From NCBI RefSeq assembly GCF_000970205.1, contig NZ_CP009512.1, forward strand, positions 2,356,001-2,420,000: DNA of 64,000 nt, read 5' to 3'. The notes below the pieces were generated by a model, which was given only the letters and a program-made list of their open reading frames with translations, searched no databases and was not told where the DNA came from. The position numbers and the translations under genes were made by a program. Every line of letters begins with the position of its first letter. Position 1 is the first letter of the stretch. This document shows positions 1-9,550 of the stretch, piece after piece. The stretch is from Methanosarcina mazei S-6. GTDB taxonomy: Archaea > Halobacteriota > Methanosarcinia > Methanosarcinales > Methanosarcinaceae.

Positions 1-712
1 TACAAGTTTTACATTTAAAAAGAGCATGGTTATTTTTACCATATCTTTCTTTAAGGACTATATTCCCTTGATTTTTAATTCCATAATCAGTGCAGTCTTT
101 GTTCCAGCAAAAAAATTGTGAAAAATCGATTTCAGAAGTGATTAAGATGCCCCCAAATAATAATAGATTCAAGATTATATAAAACTAAGTCAATGATTTG
201 AGGACACGACCCAATTTCTGGCTTCCCATTTTTTTCACCTGAAAGAGATAATTTGTGAAAAATTTTATAAAGCTTACTAAATTCTATAAAGCTTACTAAC
301 CTGATAACTTTTCATTTATATTTTAGATATTGCATCTAAAACAATAATTACATCTAAAACAATATTAGATAAGATAAAACTTGAAAAAAAGACATGCTCA
401 GCTTTTATAGGCTGGTTTATTAATAATTCTTCTGCAATCGGTTTTCAGAATTTCTCCACGCTCCGATGCCGAATAGTCAGAAAACCCATGACAACTCTTA
501 AGTATAAGATTCTTCTTCTACTCTCCTAATGTTAAGTTCTACCACAAAGTACACGGAATCCGATTTTCCTGTATCCGTAGTAACTGTAGTAGTGGTAGTA
601 CTATTCGCTTGAGCAAGAAAAAGAAATCATTCTGGCTCAAGTGTGCTGTTTTTGGTTATTATACTGAATAGTGCATTCTGTGCCAGTTTTGTTTCTTTCC
701 GGGTGTTTTAAG
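1..712. other. gene-poor AT-rich leader region
   Basis: No convincing coding region is visible. The stretch holds two short direct duplications: a roughly 20-bp motif containing ATAAAGCTTACTAA is repeated near 268-299, and ATCTAAAACAATA is repeated near 334-365. It probably carries the promoter of the downstream ThDP enzyme, but I cannot place a TATA box with confidence. Confidence 0.5.
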
Positions 713-2425
713 ATGAAAGAAATGAATGGAGCAGAAGTCCTGATTAAGTGTCTGGAGGACCTTGGTGTCAAACATATCTTTGGCTATACGGGAGCAGCAA
801 TACTTCCGGTATTCCATGCCCTCAGGCATAGTGATATTGAGATTATAGTTAATTCCAATGAGCAATCTGCAGCATTCAGCGCGGCAGGCTATTCACGGTC
901 AAGTAACCGGGTAGGTGTGGCTATAGTTACATCCGGACCTGCCATAACTAACACGCTCACGAGTGTTGCTGATGCTTATGGGGACAGCATTCCCCTGCTT
1001 GTATTTGCAGGGCAGGTCCCTGAGCATAAGATAGGCACCGATTCCTTTCAGCATATTAACGTAAGAGGTATCTTCAGGGATGCAGCCAAAAAGGTCATAC
1101 AGCTCTCCAATGGTGATGACATAGAAACCATAATCAAGGATGCCTATTACTTTTCAAAGTCAGGAAAACCCGGACCTGTAGTCATAGATTTTCCTCTTGA
1201 CAAACAGATAAAAAACCATGAGTATCATGGTATGGACGTCAAAAGGTTCGAGGGAAGTTATCATGATGATAGACATCTGTCTGAAGGCCAGTGTGAAAAT
1301 TTTTTTAAGCTGCTGCTCAACTCCAGAAGGCCCCTGCTCTATCTCGGAGGCGGTCTGAATTCTGAGTCAGGAAGCCAGGCAGTCAGGGAATTCAATGAGC
1401 TTTTCGGAATACCTTCTGTCAATACACTTATGGCAAAAGGCGTCGTTGACGAAAGGCATGACCTGAACCTTGGAATGCTGGGAATGTTCGGTACACCTTA
1501 TGCGAACATGCTCATACAGGAGAACGACTTATTCTTCGCCATCGGAGTAAGATGGGATGACCGGGTTGCGGAAAAGGTCGGGTTTGCAATAGGCACTGAC
1601 ATAGCTTATATTGATATTAATCCTGAGAAAATGCATCAGATAAAAATCGAGCGCAGCCCGAAATTCACATTCATAGGAGATGCTGCCACAGCGCTACGCG
1701 ACCTGCTGAACTATGCCAGGAAGCATAATATCCGTCTTGATATTCGGGAATGGCAGATACGTGCAAGATACCTGAAAAAGTCGTGGCCTCTGAATTACAA
1801 CAGATCATCCGAATACATACAGGCTGCCAAGGTAATTTCAATGCTTGCAAACCACGTTGACGAAAGCACAAAGATAACTACTGGTGTAGGTAACCACCAG
1901 ATGCTTGCAGCTCAGTACCTGTCAATGCAATGCCCAAAATCTTTCATGACTTCCGGCTCTTTTGGCACAATGGGCTTTTCCCTGCCCACAGCAATTGGTG
2001 TCCATTATGCGAACCCACATTCAGGAGTCATAGCAATCGATGGTGACGGCAGCCTGAGAATGAATCTGGGAGAACTGCATACAATTGCATCACTGGACCT
2101 TCCAATCAAGATTCTCATGTTGAATAACAGAAGCGATGGTATGGTCCAGAACCTTCAGGATGCAGCTTATGAAGGAGTACGCACAGGAACACAAAGGCCA
2201 AAAGATGTGAATTTTGCAGAGATTGCAAGGTCATTTGGTTTCAGTTATGCAGAGAGGGTAAGCAACAGAAATGATTTGAATGTGAAAATGGAAGCATTTA
2301 TTGATGCAGAGGGACCTTGCTTCCTGGAAGCCTGCACAGACAGGGAAGAGGTCCTGTATCCGAAGGTTCCGGCTGGAGGGTCTTATAAAGATATGATTCT
2401 GGGTCCTTACATTAAATCAACTTGA
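713..2425 (+). CDS. acetolactate synthase-like ThDP-dependent enzyme
   Basis: This is a 570-residue protein with the three-domain layout of the acetolactate synthase / pyruvate oxidase family. The N-terminal pyrimidine-binding domain carries the glutamate expected to activate ThDP (NEQSAAFSAAGYSR, about residue 50). A central domain follows, and the C-terminal PP domain has the GDGS...NN diphosphate/metal motif (GDGSLRMN, later LNNRSDGMVQ). Family members condense pyruvate to acetolactate in branched-chain amino acid synthesis, or carry out related ThDP chemistry. The ATG at 713 was chosen over the ATG at 671 because GGGTG at 701-705 is well spaced from it. No regulatory subunit gene (ilvH/ilvN) is adjacent, and the region after GMVQ departs from classical IlvB, so the substrate is uncertain; it may be a paralogue rather than the housekeeping enzyme. 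Confidence 0.8.
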   Translation: MKEMNGAEVLIKCLEDLGVKHIFGYTGAAILPVFHALRHSDIEIIVNSNEQSAAFSAAGYSRSSNRVGVAIVTSGPAITNTLTSVADAYGDSIPLLVFAGQVPEHKIGTDSFQHINVRGIFRDAAKKVIQLSNGDDIETIIKDAYYFSKSGKPGPVVIDFPLDKQIKNHEYHGMDVKRFEGSYHDDRHLSEGQCENFFKLLLNSRRPLLYLGGGLNSESGSQAVREFNELFGIPSVNTLMAKGVVDERHDLNLGMLGMFGTPYANMLIQENDLFFAIGVRWDDRVAEKVGFAIGTDIAYIDINPEKMHQIKIERSPKFTFIGDAATALRDLLNYARKHNIRLDIREWQIRARYLKKSWPLNYNRSSEYIQAAKVISMLANHVDESTKITTGVGNHQMLAAQYLSMQCPKSFMTSGSFGTMGFSLPTAIGVHYANPHSGVIAIDGDGSLRMNLGELHTIASLDLPIKILMLNNRSDGMVQNLQDAAYEGVRTGTQRPKDVNFAEIARSFGFSYAERVSNRNDLNVKMEAFIDAEGPCFLEACTDREEVLYPKVPAGGSYKDMILGPYIKST

Positions 2426-2503
2426 CATCTAAGGACTATCTTCTGGAGACGGAGGAGAAACAGAAAGCAGAGTTTCAGTTACGGATAAAACAGTTCCGGA
2501 TAT

Positions 2504-4150
2504 TCAGGAAATTTTATTAATTTCAAATCCTCCGGTCTCACATTTTACCAGCTTCACTCTGCCTCCAGAACTTTCCTTATCCTGCTCCATCTCCACAATA
2601 TACGTATAATCCGAGATCTGCGAAAGCCCGCCTGCTCCGCTGCCTCCGACGATCAGGGAATAGACCTTTGCGTTATACTTCTTTTTTGCCTCTTCCCAGC
2701 GAGCCAGGACAAGTTCATCAGAAATTTCAGACTTCCCGTCTGTAATAAAAAGCAGGTCTGCGCCCTGAAAATCCTTTTCTTTAAGGGATTTAAGGCCTGA
2801 AGCGAGCGCGGTATTGAAATCTGTCCCGCCGCCGAAGGTGTAGAGAAGGAAGTTAAGAAACCTCTCTGACATCTTTTTTCTATTGCTGAGCTCGATTTCA
2901 AGGTGCTGGCTCGTAGAGGCAAAAAGAATAACCTTCATGTCCCGCTGCTGGGAGAGCATCAGCTTTGCCATTGCAAGCACTGCAGACTTTGCAAGGGTCT
3001 GGGGAGTCCCGTGCATTGATCCCGAGGTGTCGACGAGCGCAATCATAGGGCCTCTGGGTTTTATTCGGGGAGGGCCTGTGTAGTGTTTGCCAAGAAGCTG
3101 GTAGCTCAGGAGTTTTCCTTCAAGCATGTCAGCATAGAATTTTCGCTTCAGAGCAGGGTTAAGGAGCTTTGCGGCTTCCATGGGCAGCAGGCTATTTATC
3201 GAGTCCGAAAACCGCACGGTCTGGATCCGGTTTTTTCCAAAAGGAGAATAACGTATGCGCTCAGAAGGAGGGTCAAATTCCTGCCTGCCTATAAAATTTA
3301 TTATCCTCCTCAGGTCAGGGTTTTTTTCAAAAAAAGCCGAATAGCTTTTCAACATCCTGAGCTGGACATAAAAAGGCTCTTTTTTAAGTTCTTTTACGGA
3401 ATAACTCCAGCTTCTGCCAGGGAAGAGCAGGGCAAGGGTATCAAACAGGTCCAGGTTTTCTTCCATTTCAGAGATGAACTCCTGCATCCTGCTGTACACT
3501 CCTTCCATTATCCCGTCAAGAAAAGCCTGGCTTCCGTCCTGCTGCATGAAGCCGAGGACAGCTTCATAAATATCGGGATTCCCGGAAAAAGAACTTGATC
3601 CCGGAGAATCTCCAGATGAAGAGTCATCTGAATAACTTTTTTGCCTCAGGAGGAAAGTTTGTTTAAGGATTTTTTCAAATTCCTCCAGGATGGCTTCTGT
3701 TTCAGCATCCAGTTCCTTTAATAATCCTGTTTCCGAATTCCGGCCTCTATTTTCTGAAAAGCGTTCCATAAGGTCATAAATTAAAGGAAGAAGAAGTTTC
3801 AAACATGCAACCCCGGCTCCCCTGCTTCGTTTTGCAATCTTCTGAAGCCTGGGCCATGGCCTTGAGTTTTTCAAAGTCAGGAAAATCGGGTAAAAAGCCC
3901 CTGCAAGTCCTATAAACTTTTCAGTATCTTTTATCTCATACGGCTGGCCAAAAAGAATTTCAAGTGCGATAACTTCAGCTATTTTTTCACGTAGAGACCT
4001 GGGGATTGTCCTGGGATAAGCGATGATGCTTCTCAATTCCCCTCCAAGAAGAAAAGCCGTCTGTCTCTGGACTGAAAGAGAATCATGCCAGAGCCTGTTT
4101 CTTGAAAAAAACGAGTAAAACCCTGATGGGGCGCTGTCCAGAGAGCTCAA
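2504..4150 (-). CDS. ViaA-like VWA-domain protein
   Basis: This is a 548-residue protein. The first 360 residues are helical and contain a Ser-rich linker (about 173-191). The C-terminal von Willebrand A domain has the metal-ion-dependent adhesion site DTSGS at about 374-378 and the second motif GGGTDFNTA near 437. The arrangement matches ViaA, the VWA partner of the MoxR ATPase RavA, and a RavA-like gene lies directly upstream on the same strand. In enterobacteria the pair acts as a chaperone-like complex linked to respiratory-chain and iron-sulfur or membrane targets; that role is not shown here. The only in-frame start is a TTG at 4150 and no strong ribosome site precedes it, so the start is uncertain. 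The gene is separated from its partner by a 270-bp repeat-filled gap. Confidence 0.82.
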   Translation of the reverse strand: MSSLDSAPSGFYSFFSRNRLWHDSLSVQRQTAFLLGGELRSIIAYPRTIPRSLREKIAEVIALEILFGQPYEIKDTEKFIGLAGAFYPIFLTLKNSRPWPRLQKIAKRSRGAGVACLKLLLPLIYDLMERFSENRGRNSETGLLKELDAETEAILEEFEKILKQTFLLRQKSYSDDSSSGDSPGSSSFSGNPDIYEAVLGFMQQDGSQAFLDGIMEGVYSRMQEFISEMEENLDLFDTLALLFPGRSWSYSVKELKKEPFYVQLRMLKSYSAFFEKNPDLRRIINFIGRQEFDPPSERIRYSPFGKNRIQTVRFSDSINSLLPMEAAKLLNPALKRKFYADMLEGKLLSYQLLGKHYTGPPRIKPRGPMIALVDTSGSMHGTPQTLAKSAVLAMAKLMLSQQRDMKVILFASTSQHLEIELSNRKKMSERFLNFLLYTFGGGTDFNTALASGLKSLKEKDFQGADLLFITDGKSEISDELVLARWEEAKKKYNAKVYSLIVGGSGAGGLSQISDYTYIVEMEQDKESSGGRVKLVKCETGGFEINKIS

Positions 4151-4172
4151 AAAACCGGTTTTGTCTTCCGTT

Positions 4173-4370
4173 CCAACACCTCAATAACTGACAATACATC
4201 AATAACTGACAATACATCAATAACTGATCAGTATATCAATAACTGACCAACACCTCAATAACTGACAATACATCAATAACTGACAATACATCAATAACTG
4301 ATCAGTATATCAATAACTGACCAACACCTCAATAACTGACAATACATCAATAACTGACCAGTATCTGATA
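4173..4370. repeat. 74-bp higher-order tandem repeat
   Basis: The unit starts at CCAACACC at 4173, 4247 and 4321, giving an exact 74-bp period with two full copies and a partial third. Each unit is built from four related 18-19-bp subunits based on TCAATAACTGAC. It fills the gap between the ViaA-like and RavA-like genes. No spacer-like unique sequence separates the copies, so it is not a CRISPR array. Confidence 0.9.
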
Positions 4371-4421
4371 TTGACTAATATCTTAACACCTTAAACAATA
4401 TTTCGATACCAGTTTTGCTTT

Positions 4422-6017
4422 TTATCTGAGCTTGAATCTGGACCCGAGCCCTTTTATGAAACCTCCGGCATTGTTTCCCAAATCAGATGCCTGGACTTTT
4501 GCTTCCACCTTTGCGGCATGAGAGCCTGAGTGAGAAACTTCAGATAATAGCCCGGAAGATGAAGGTTTTACGGGTACGGATCCTGCAGCCCTACCTCCTT
4601 TATCTTGCAGGCTCAGAATATCACGGATTTCAGCTATGAATTCTTCCGTGCCTGAAAGCTCTGAGCTACCGGTATCATGCAGGAGCAGGGCTTCGTTCCT
4701 GTCAGCAGTCGAAAGCCAGATGTTTGCCTCCATCAGGTCCCTGAGCAGTTCTTTTTCTTCTTCCAGGCGCTTTTTTACTCTGTTTATCCTGTCAGCCAGG
4801 GCTTCGAATTCTATTTCGAAAACCTCTCTCTGGCTTTGAGACAGGGTACTTTTCTTTCCTGAACTCACATGAAGAGATTCAATTTCCCTCACAAGGTTAT
4901 CGTAAGGGTAAATCCTCGAATTCCCCTCCTGCCTGAGAGTATAGCTGTGGTTCGGGCAGGCAGCGTGATGGACTTCAAGAGTTTCCCTCAGTTGAAACTC
5001 TTCCCCGCAGCTGTCGCAGACTACTCTAACAGGGAGTTCGTTTTTCAGGGCAATACTGAGTGCTGTCCTCAAGTCTTCAGCATCCTGGCGGAGCTTTTCC
5101 GTATCTGTTCCTCCTGAAACGACGAGCTTAAAAACTGCTTTTCTGATGGTCTCTCTTTCTTCGGGGAGGTTCCAGAGCATGTGCTGGAGCAAAAGAGCCA
5201 TTGTCCTGTCAACAGCCGAACACCCGCTGCTGCAGGCTGCAACTTTCAAGACCTGGACTATTCTTTTCCAGCGCCTGTCTGAGATCTCTATCTCCTGAAG
5301 CTGGAGATTCTTCCTGAGTTCCGTAATTATTATCTCAACATCAGGGTCAACAGAAAGAGAATTTGCATTTTTGCGGAGCTCTTCGATTTCTGAGACCGGA
5401 ATGCGTGCAGAAGGTCTGAAATCTTCGGGTTCTCTGAAAAGAAGATTTTTGAAGTTTTCATCGTCCTGGATATATGAGAGCCTGTACCTGAACAGGAAAC
5501 GGTCATAAAGGGCTTCAAGACTTTCGTCTTCTTCCGGAAGTTCATTTGAAGCCCCGAAGACGGACAGCAGGGGAACATCAACTATCTCCCTTCCGTTATG
5601 GTATTTTCTTTCATTCAGTATGGTAAGGAGGCTGTTGAGGATAGCGCTGCTTGCTTTAAAGATCTCGTCCAGCAGAGCAACATGGGCAGTCGGGAGGCAT
5701 CCGTTTATATTTCTCCTGAACTCGTCTTCTTCAAGGGCTTTTAAGGAAAGGGGCCCGAAAATCTCTTCAGGAGTGGAAAAGCTGGTCAGGAGATAATTAA
5801 AAAAGTTCCCTCCTTCAATTATCTGGCAGATGCTTCCTGCAAGCTGGGTTTTGGCCGTACCGGGAGGACCGAGAAAGAGAAGGTTTTCTCCTGAAAGGAC
5901 AGCGAGAAGAGAGCCGTTAATCTCAGCTTCGCGTTCTTTAAAGTATCCTGCAAATTCTGCCTTTATCTCAAGAAGGGTCTCTTTCAGGTTCAAGCCTCCC
6001 GGTATTGTAATAGCCAT
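4422..6017 (-). CDS. RavA-like MoxR-family AAA+ ATPase
   Basis: This 531-residue protein has Walker A GPPGTAKT (about 50-57), Walker B ALLDEI (about 114-119) and the RavA-typical segments STPEEIFGPLS and SNELPEEDESLEALYDR. Sensor-type arginines follow at SDRRWKR. After the AAA+ core a cluster of potential metal ligands appears (C334, C337, H350, H351, C354, H357), then a helical, charged C-terminal region with a coiled-coil-like stretch near 405-440. E. coli RavA has a different beta-rich LARA domain after its AAA+ core, so the Cys/His insert is unusual. It should work with the ViaA-like protein encoded downstream as an ATP-driven remodelling pair. No clear Shine-Dalgarno precedes the ATG at 6017, and part of the start region is duplicated upstream. 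Confidence 0.87.
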   Translation of the reverse strand: MAITIPGGLNLKETLLEIKAEFAGYFKEREAEINGSLLAVLSGENLLFLGPPGTAKTQLAGSICQIIEGGNFFNYLLTSFSTPEEIFGPLSLKALEEDEFRRNINGCLPTAHVALLDEIFKASSAILNSLLTILNERKYHNGREIVDVPLLSVFGASNELPEEDESLEALYDRFLFRYRLSYIQDDENFKNLLFREPEDFRPSARIPVSEIEELRKNANSLSVDPDVEIIITELRKNLQLQEIEISDRRWKRIVQVLKVAACSSGCSAVDRTMALLLQHMLWNLPEERETIRKAVFKLVVSGGTDTEKLRQDAEDLRTALSIALKNELPVRVVCDSCGEEFQLRETLEVHHAACPNHSYTLRQEGNSRIYPYDNLVREIESLHVSSGKKSTLSQSQREVFEIEFEALADRINRVKKRLEEEKELLRDLMEANIWLSTADRNEALLLHDTGSSELSGTEEFIAEIRDILSLQDKGGRAAGSVPVKPSSSGLLSEVSHSGSHAAKVEAKVQASDLGNNAGGFIKGLGSRFKLR

Positions 6018-6080
6018 ATAACAGTATGGTAATATGGTACTGTAATAGTCATATAACGGTATGGTAGTACAACAGTATGG
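6003..6080. repeat. imperfect direct repeat over ravA start
   Basis: The segment GTAATAGCCATATAAC, which includes the reverse complement of the RavA-like start codon, recurs about 36-37 bp downstream as GTAATAGTCATATAAC. Further AGTATGGTA elements follow. The duplication includes the 5' end of the gene and may shift or obscure its promoter. Confidence 0.7.
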
Positions 6081-6084
6081 TAGT

Positions 6085-6588
6085 GTGGTTATGAAATAAT
6101 TTTATTGATAAGATAATTCCATAATGAGGTAACGCTGGATAAAAGAGTTTTCGAAAGCTGTTTTCAGTCTTTTTTCTAAGTCTTTAGCCTGATCCTATTT
6201 TAAATCTTGCAATTTTCTTTCTCCTGCCAGTATCACGCCTCATTTCACAGAAAATCCTGAGTTTTCCGGAGTCGGACTGCAAGTACAACAGCTCGCTGTA
6301 CAGTACAACAGCTCTCTGTACATTTCTCTCACTATGCTTTGATAAAAAGGACTAAAAAATGGATAAATTATAATCATTTGCCGTAAAATCTCATACTCCA
6401 TGCCCAAGGCAGGGCCATAAGAAAAGATGCAGAAGATTTTTGCTCGTGGTCATATGTAACGTGGTCAAATGTAAAGAAGAAAATGAAAATGAAAATGTAA
6501 AGAAAAAAATAAAAAACACACATGATATTCTTGGAATAACATGCCCAAAAAATGAAAGTCTTTTTCACTTAGCTTTTTTGATAATAGA
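6085..6588. other. intergenic region left of the insertion elements
   Basis: No gene is visible. The region contains a small duplicated GTACAACAGCTC motif near 6291-6320, and a 32-bp tract at 6466-6497 (starting CAAATGTAAAGAAG) that is repeated exactly at 9703-9734, on the other side of the insertion elements. Confidence 0.5.
6466..6497 (+). repeat. 32-bp direct repeat, left copy
   Basis: The A-rich 32-bp sequence beginning CAAATGTAAAGAAGAAAATG is identical to 9703-9734. The two copies bracket the whole IS110/IS66 block, 3.2 kb apart. They may mark the ends of the inserted block or a recombination-prone duplication. Confidence 0.8.
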
Positions 6589-6749
6589 ACTCCATCATTA
6601 CCTTTGGACAGGAAGGTTGTTTTTACTTTGGTTCTCCGAAGCCGTCAAAAAACTAACCATTGAATTGCCATCGAAGGCCCAGATGTGACCTTGATCACGG
6701 ATGCCAAATTGCCTTTGAAGCAATTCTACTGTCCTGGAAATGATGGAGT
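6589..6749 (+). ncRNA. possible IS110 bridge-RNA region
   Basis: IS110-group elements are known to encode a structured guide (bridge) RNA in the noncoding end ahead of the transposase. In the 170 bp before this transposase start, ACTCCATCATT (6589-6599) is the exact inverse of AATGATGGAGT (6739-6749), enclosing the region. Inside it, AATTGC (6707-6712) and GCAATT (6720-6725) form a hairpin. The structure is seen; the guide role is inferred from the family. Confidence 0.35.
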
Positions 6750-7169
6750 AATGTAAATTGGACGGAGAAATAAACAAATCTTGTGGTTTAGACATTCACA
6801 AACGTTTTGTTATTGCTACTATCCTCAGTAGATCCGGTGAAAAACAACAACATCGTTTTGCCAGAGATGATGATGGGATTTTAGATCTTAAAAATTTGGT
6901 AACCTCTGAAAAATGTGATGTTGTTGCCTGTGAATCAACAAGTGATTTCTGGGTTCCGATTTATGAGGCATTGATAGATCATTTGCCTGTTATAGTTGGA
7001 AATGCTCGAGATATGAAAGCATTTACACATAAAAAAACAGATAAAATAGATTCCGAAGTAATTGCAAAACTTGCGTTGAATAAGATGGTTCAACCATCAA
7101 GAGTTTTTCCGAAGAAACATAGAGAATTCAGGTCATACGTCAGGCTTCGCCTAACTCTTGTAAGAAAAA

Positions 7170-7177
7170 GAACGGAC
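7170..7177 (+). repeat. target-site duplication, left copy
   Basis: GAACGGAC abuts the left end of the IS66-family element and matches 8738-8745. Eight base pairs is the usual duplication length for IS66-family insertion. Confidence 0.93.
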
Positions 7178-7185
7178 GTAACTAT

Positions 7186-8643
7186 TCAGGGTATAGTTAA
7201 CGGCGCTCTCTTGAGCGCCGCTATAATACCCTCCAAAACAGGTAATCCGTTCTTTCTAATTGTAGAGATGTAAGCTCTAATTCTGCAGAAAGCTTCCGCT
7301 CCTTGTATAGTTCTGAAAGTTCCTGATATTTTCTGCTGTAATTTCATCATCCTGATATCTCTTTCTGCTTGATTATTCTCAAACGGAACTTTCAAATCTG
7401 TCAGGAATCTCAGAATATTTTCTTTGTGTTCTATAAACCTATCTAGCAGATTCCTTGCTTTTGTTTTTGGATTTTTTCCACGTTTTCCTTTCTTTTCAGG
7501 ATTTAGAGATTGTGGATTTTCTTCAATTCCTTTAATTATGATAGCATCGAACCTTTCTTCCAATGCTTTAATTTGCTCAAAATCCAGTTCTTTGACTTGA
7601 TCCTTGCATTCGTCGGTATACTTTTTCATCTCAGTGAGCAATTCATTCATTTCTTTAGCCCACTGCTGTTTATAGTTCTCTTCAATTCCAGTAAGTTCTC
7701 TCTGTAAATGAGCATTACAGAGAGCATGATCACAGTCATAAACGTTGTAAGGTTTCCATCCGTCGTGAACTGCTACTCCCTTAAACTCCGGAAGAATACC
7801 CATAGCGTCTATTGCTTCTGCTCCTCTTTTTGAGTGAGGTAAATAACAGGTGTATTTCTCATTAGAAGCTACATGAAGCCAGTGTCTTTTTCCTTCAATC
7901 TTCATACCAGTTTCATCAAAATTGATTACAGGCGAGGCTAATAACTTCTCTCTAATAACGTTTTCAAATTCCTCTAAATTCTGGAAACATTCTCTTTCTG
8001 CTCTAATTATCGTAGCAGGACAGATTTTTATTCCCATTATGTCCTCAAAAAATTCGGAAATTCTTTCATAGGGGATAAAATGGTGATTTTTACAGTAAAT
8101 AGCTGAAGCTAAAATATTTGGACCATACTGAACTGGATATTTAACTGATTCAGGAAAAACAGCTTTATTTATTTTTCCACAGTAAGGGCAGGTCTTTATC
8201 TGACTTTTGTGTTCTGTAACAATCAGATTTACAGGAGGAATATCAAAGACCTGTCTTTTCTCATAGGCTTCAACTTCAACATTCTCAAGAGTATGGCCAC
8301 ATTCTTTGCAGCAACTCAAAGAATGTTCTATTACCTACTCAGGATGATCAACCATTTCAAGAGTTGTTCCTGGATGACCATCTTGACCTCCAGGTTTTTT
8401 GCCACTCTTTTTACGGAGACTCTTGGGGTTAGGTTTCTCCTTGATAAAAAAATCAGTAGAAGGAGGGCGACTGCTGTTACGACTGTTTTGGTTTAAACGA
8501 GATTCTAATACCTTTACACGTTCTTCGAGTTCAGCAATACGAATAGATTGTTCTTCTATGATAGTCTCAAGCCTCTGGATTACAGAAATTACAGCTTCAG
8601 GACCAGCGTCATAAATGATAAGAATCTCTTCACGTGTAAGCAT
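7186..8643 (-). CDS. IS66-family transposase with in-frame TAG
   Basis: Read as one frame, this gene encodes 485 residues with a TAG at codon 103 (8335-8337). Before the TAG come the N-terminal helical region and the IS66 signature NSSRPPSTD...KKPGGQDGHPGTTL. After it come a zinc-binding segment (CCKEC, CPYC), the DDE catalytic domain (FDETGMKIEGKRHW, AVHDGWKPY, CNAHLQREL) and the C-terminal NNQAERDIRMMK motif. The reading continues as MVDHPE, TAG, VIEHS with no frame change, so a family-typical protein results if the TAG is decoded. In Methanosarcina TAG can specify pyrrolysine; a fresh GAG-to-TAG mutation is the alternative. The 3' end contains a strong hairpin at 7201-7220. Confidence 0.85.
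7201..7220. other. perfect hairpin near IS66 left end
   Basis: CGGCGCTC and GAGCGCCG pair around a TCTT loop. It lies in the last codons of the IS66 transposase gene, just inside the terminal repeat. Such structures near IS ends often limit read-through transcription from the neighbouring DNA; that role is inferred. Confidence 0.6.
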
Positions 8644-8737
8644 AATAACGAAAGGAAATAGGATTCAATTTATATGCAATTTTTCCTCGAAAAGAGGAAA
8701 AATTGTAGCCTTTCAAAGGCTCTACCTGAATAGTTAC

Positions 8738-8745
8738 GAACGGAC
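8738..8745 (+). repeat. target-site duplication, right copy
   Basis: GAACGGAC immediately follows the right terminal repeat of the IS66-family element and matches 7170-7177. Confidence 0.93.
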
Positions 8746-9550
8746 ATTAAAAATGAAGCTCATGCAATTCTTTCCTCCGAAATGTTACATCTGGGTGATG
8801 TTCTGACTGACATTTTTGGAAAAAATGGTAGAGCAATTCTAGCAGGAATCTCTTCAGGTAAAAATATTGATCAAATTATAGAGTCGCTTTCTCCAAATGT
8901 TCGGAAAAAGAGTGTTCAGATAAGGGAAATTCTGGATAGAGAAGTATCACAGAGTGCTGCAATAAGGCTTCAGATATGTCTGAAATCCTTATAAAACATT
9001 TAGATGAAGAAATTGAAGTTCTTGAAAGAGAAATTTTCAATTATGCTTATCAAAAGCATAAAAGGGAAATGGAAATTTTGATGTCAGTTCCAGGTATTGG
9101 AGAGCTTGGTGCGGCAACTCTAATTGCTGAAATAGGAGATTTCAGGGATTTTCCAACGGGAGATAAACTTGCTTCATGGCTTGGAATAGTTCCTAATGTG
9201 TATCAATCTGCAGATAAATACCATAACGGAAGAATCACTAAGAGAGGATCAAAAGTAGCAAGGTGGATTCTAACTCAGATTGCTCAAGCAGCAGCAAGAA
9301 AGAAAAATAGCAGATTAAAGGAGTTTTTTAACAGGAAAAAGAAGACAATTGGATATGCTAAGGCAATTATTGCCTTAGCAAGGAAAATTGCAACAATAAT
9401 ATGGCATTTGATCACAAACGATGAGATGTACGAAGATGAAACAGGATACCAAAAGGGAGAAGTTAAAAAGAGAAAGATTGTTGAGGCAGACATATTCTCG
9501 GTTGATGAAAGGATAACAATAATTAGTGGAATTATCGCAATTATGGGAAA

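Larger units (their letters stand above)
7178..8737. mobile_element. IS66-family insertion sequence, complete
   Basis: The element is 1560 bp long. Its ends are perfect 13-bp terminal inverted repeats, GTAACTATTCAGG, and the GTAA terminus is typical of IS66 elements. It is flanked by the 8-bp duplication GAACGGAC and sits inside the IS110 transposase gene. It carries only a tnpC-type transposase gene, without tnpA or tnpB. The uneroded ends and duplication suggest a fairly recent insertion. Confidence 0.93.

Noticed and set aside
4173-4370. Possible CRISPR array between viaA-like and ravA-like genes
   Set aside because: The 74-bp period is itself built from related 18-19-bp units, so there are no unique spacers.
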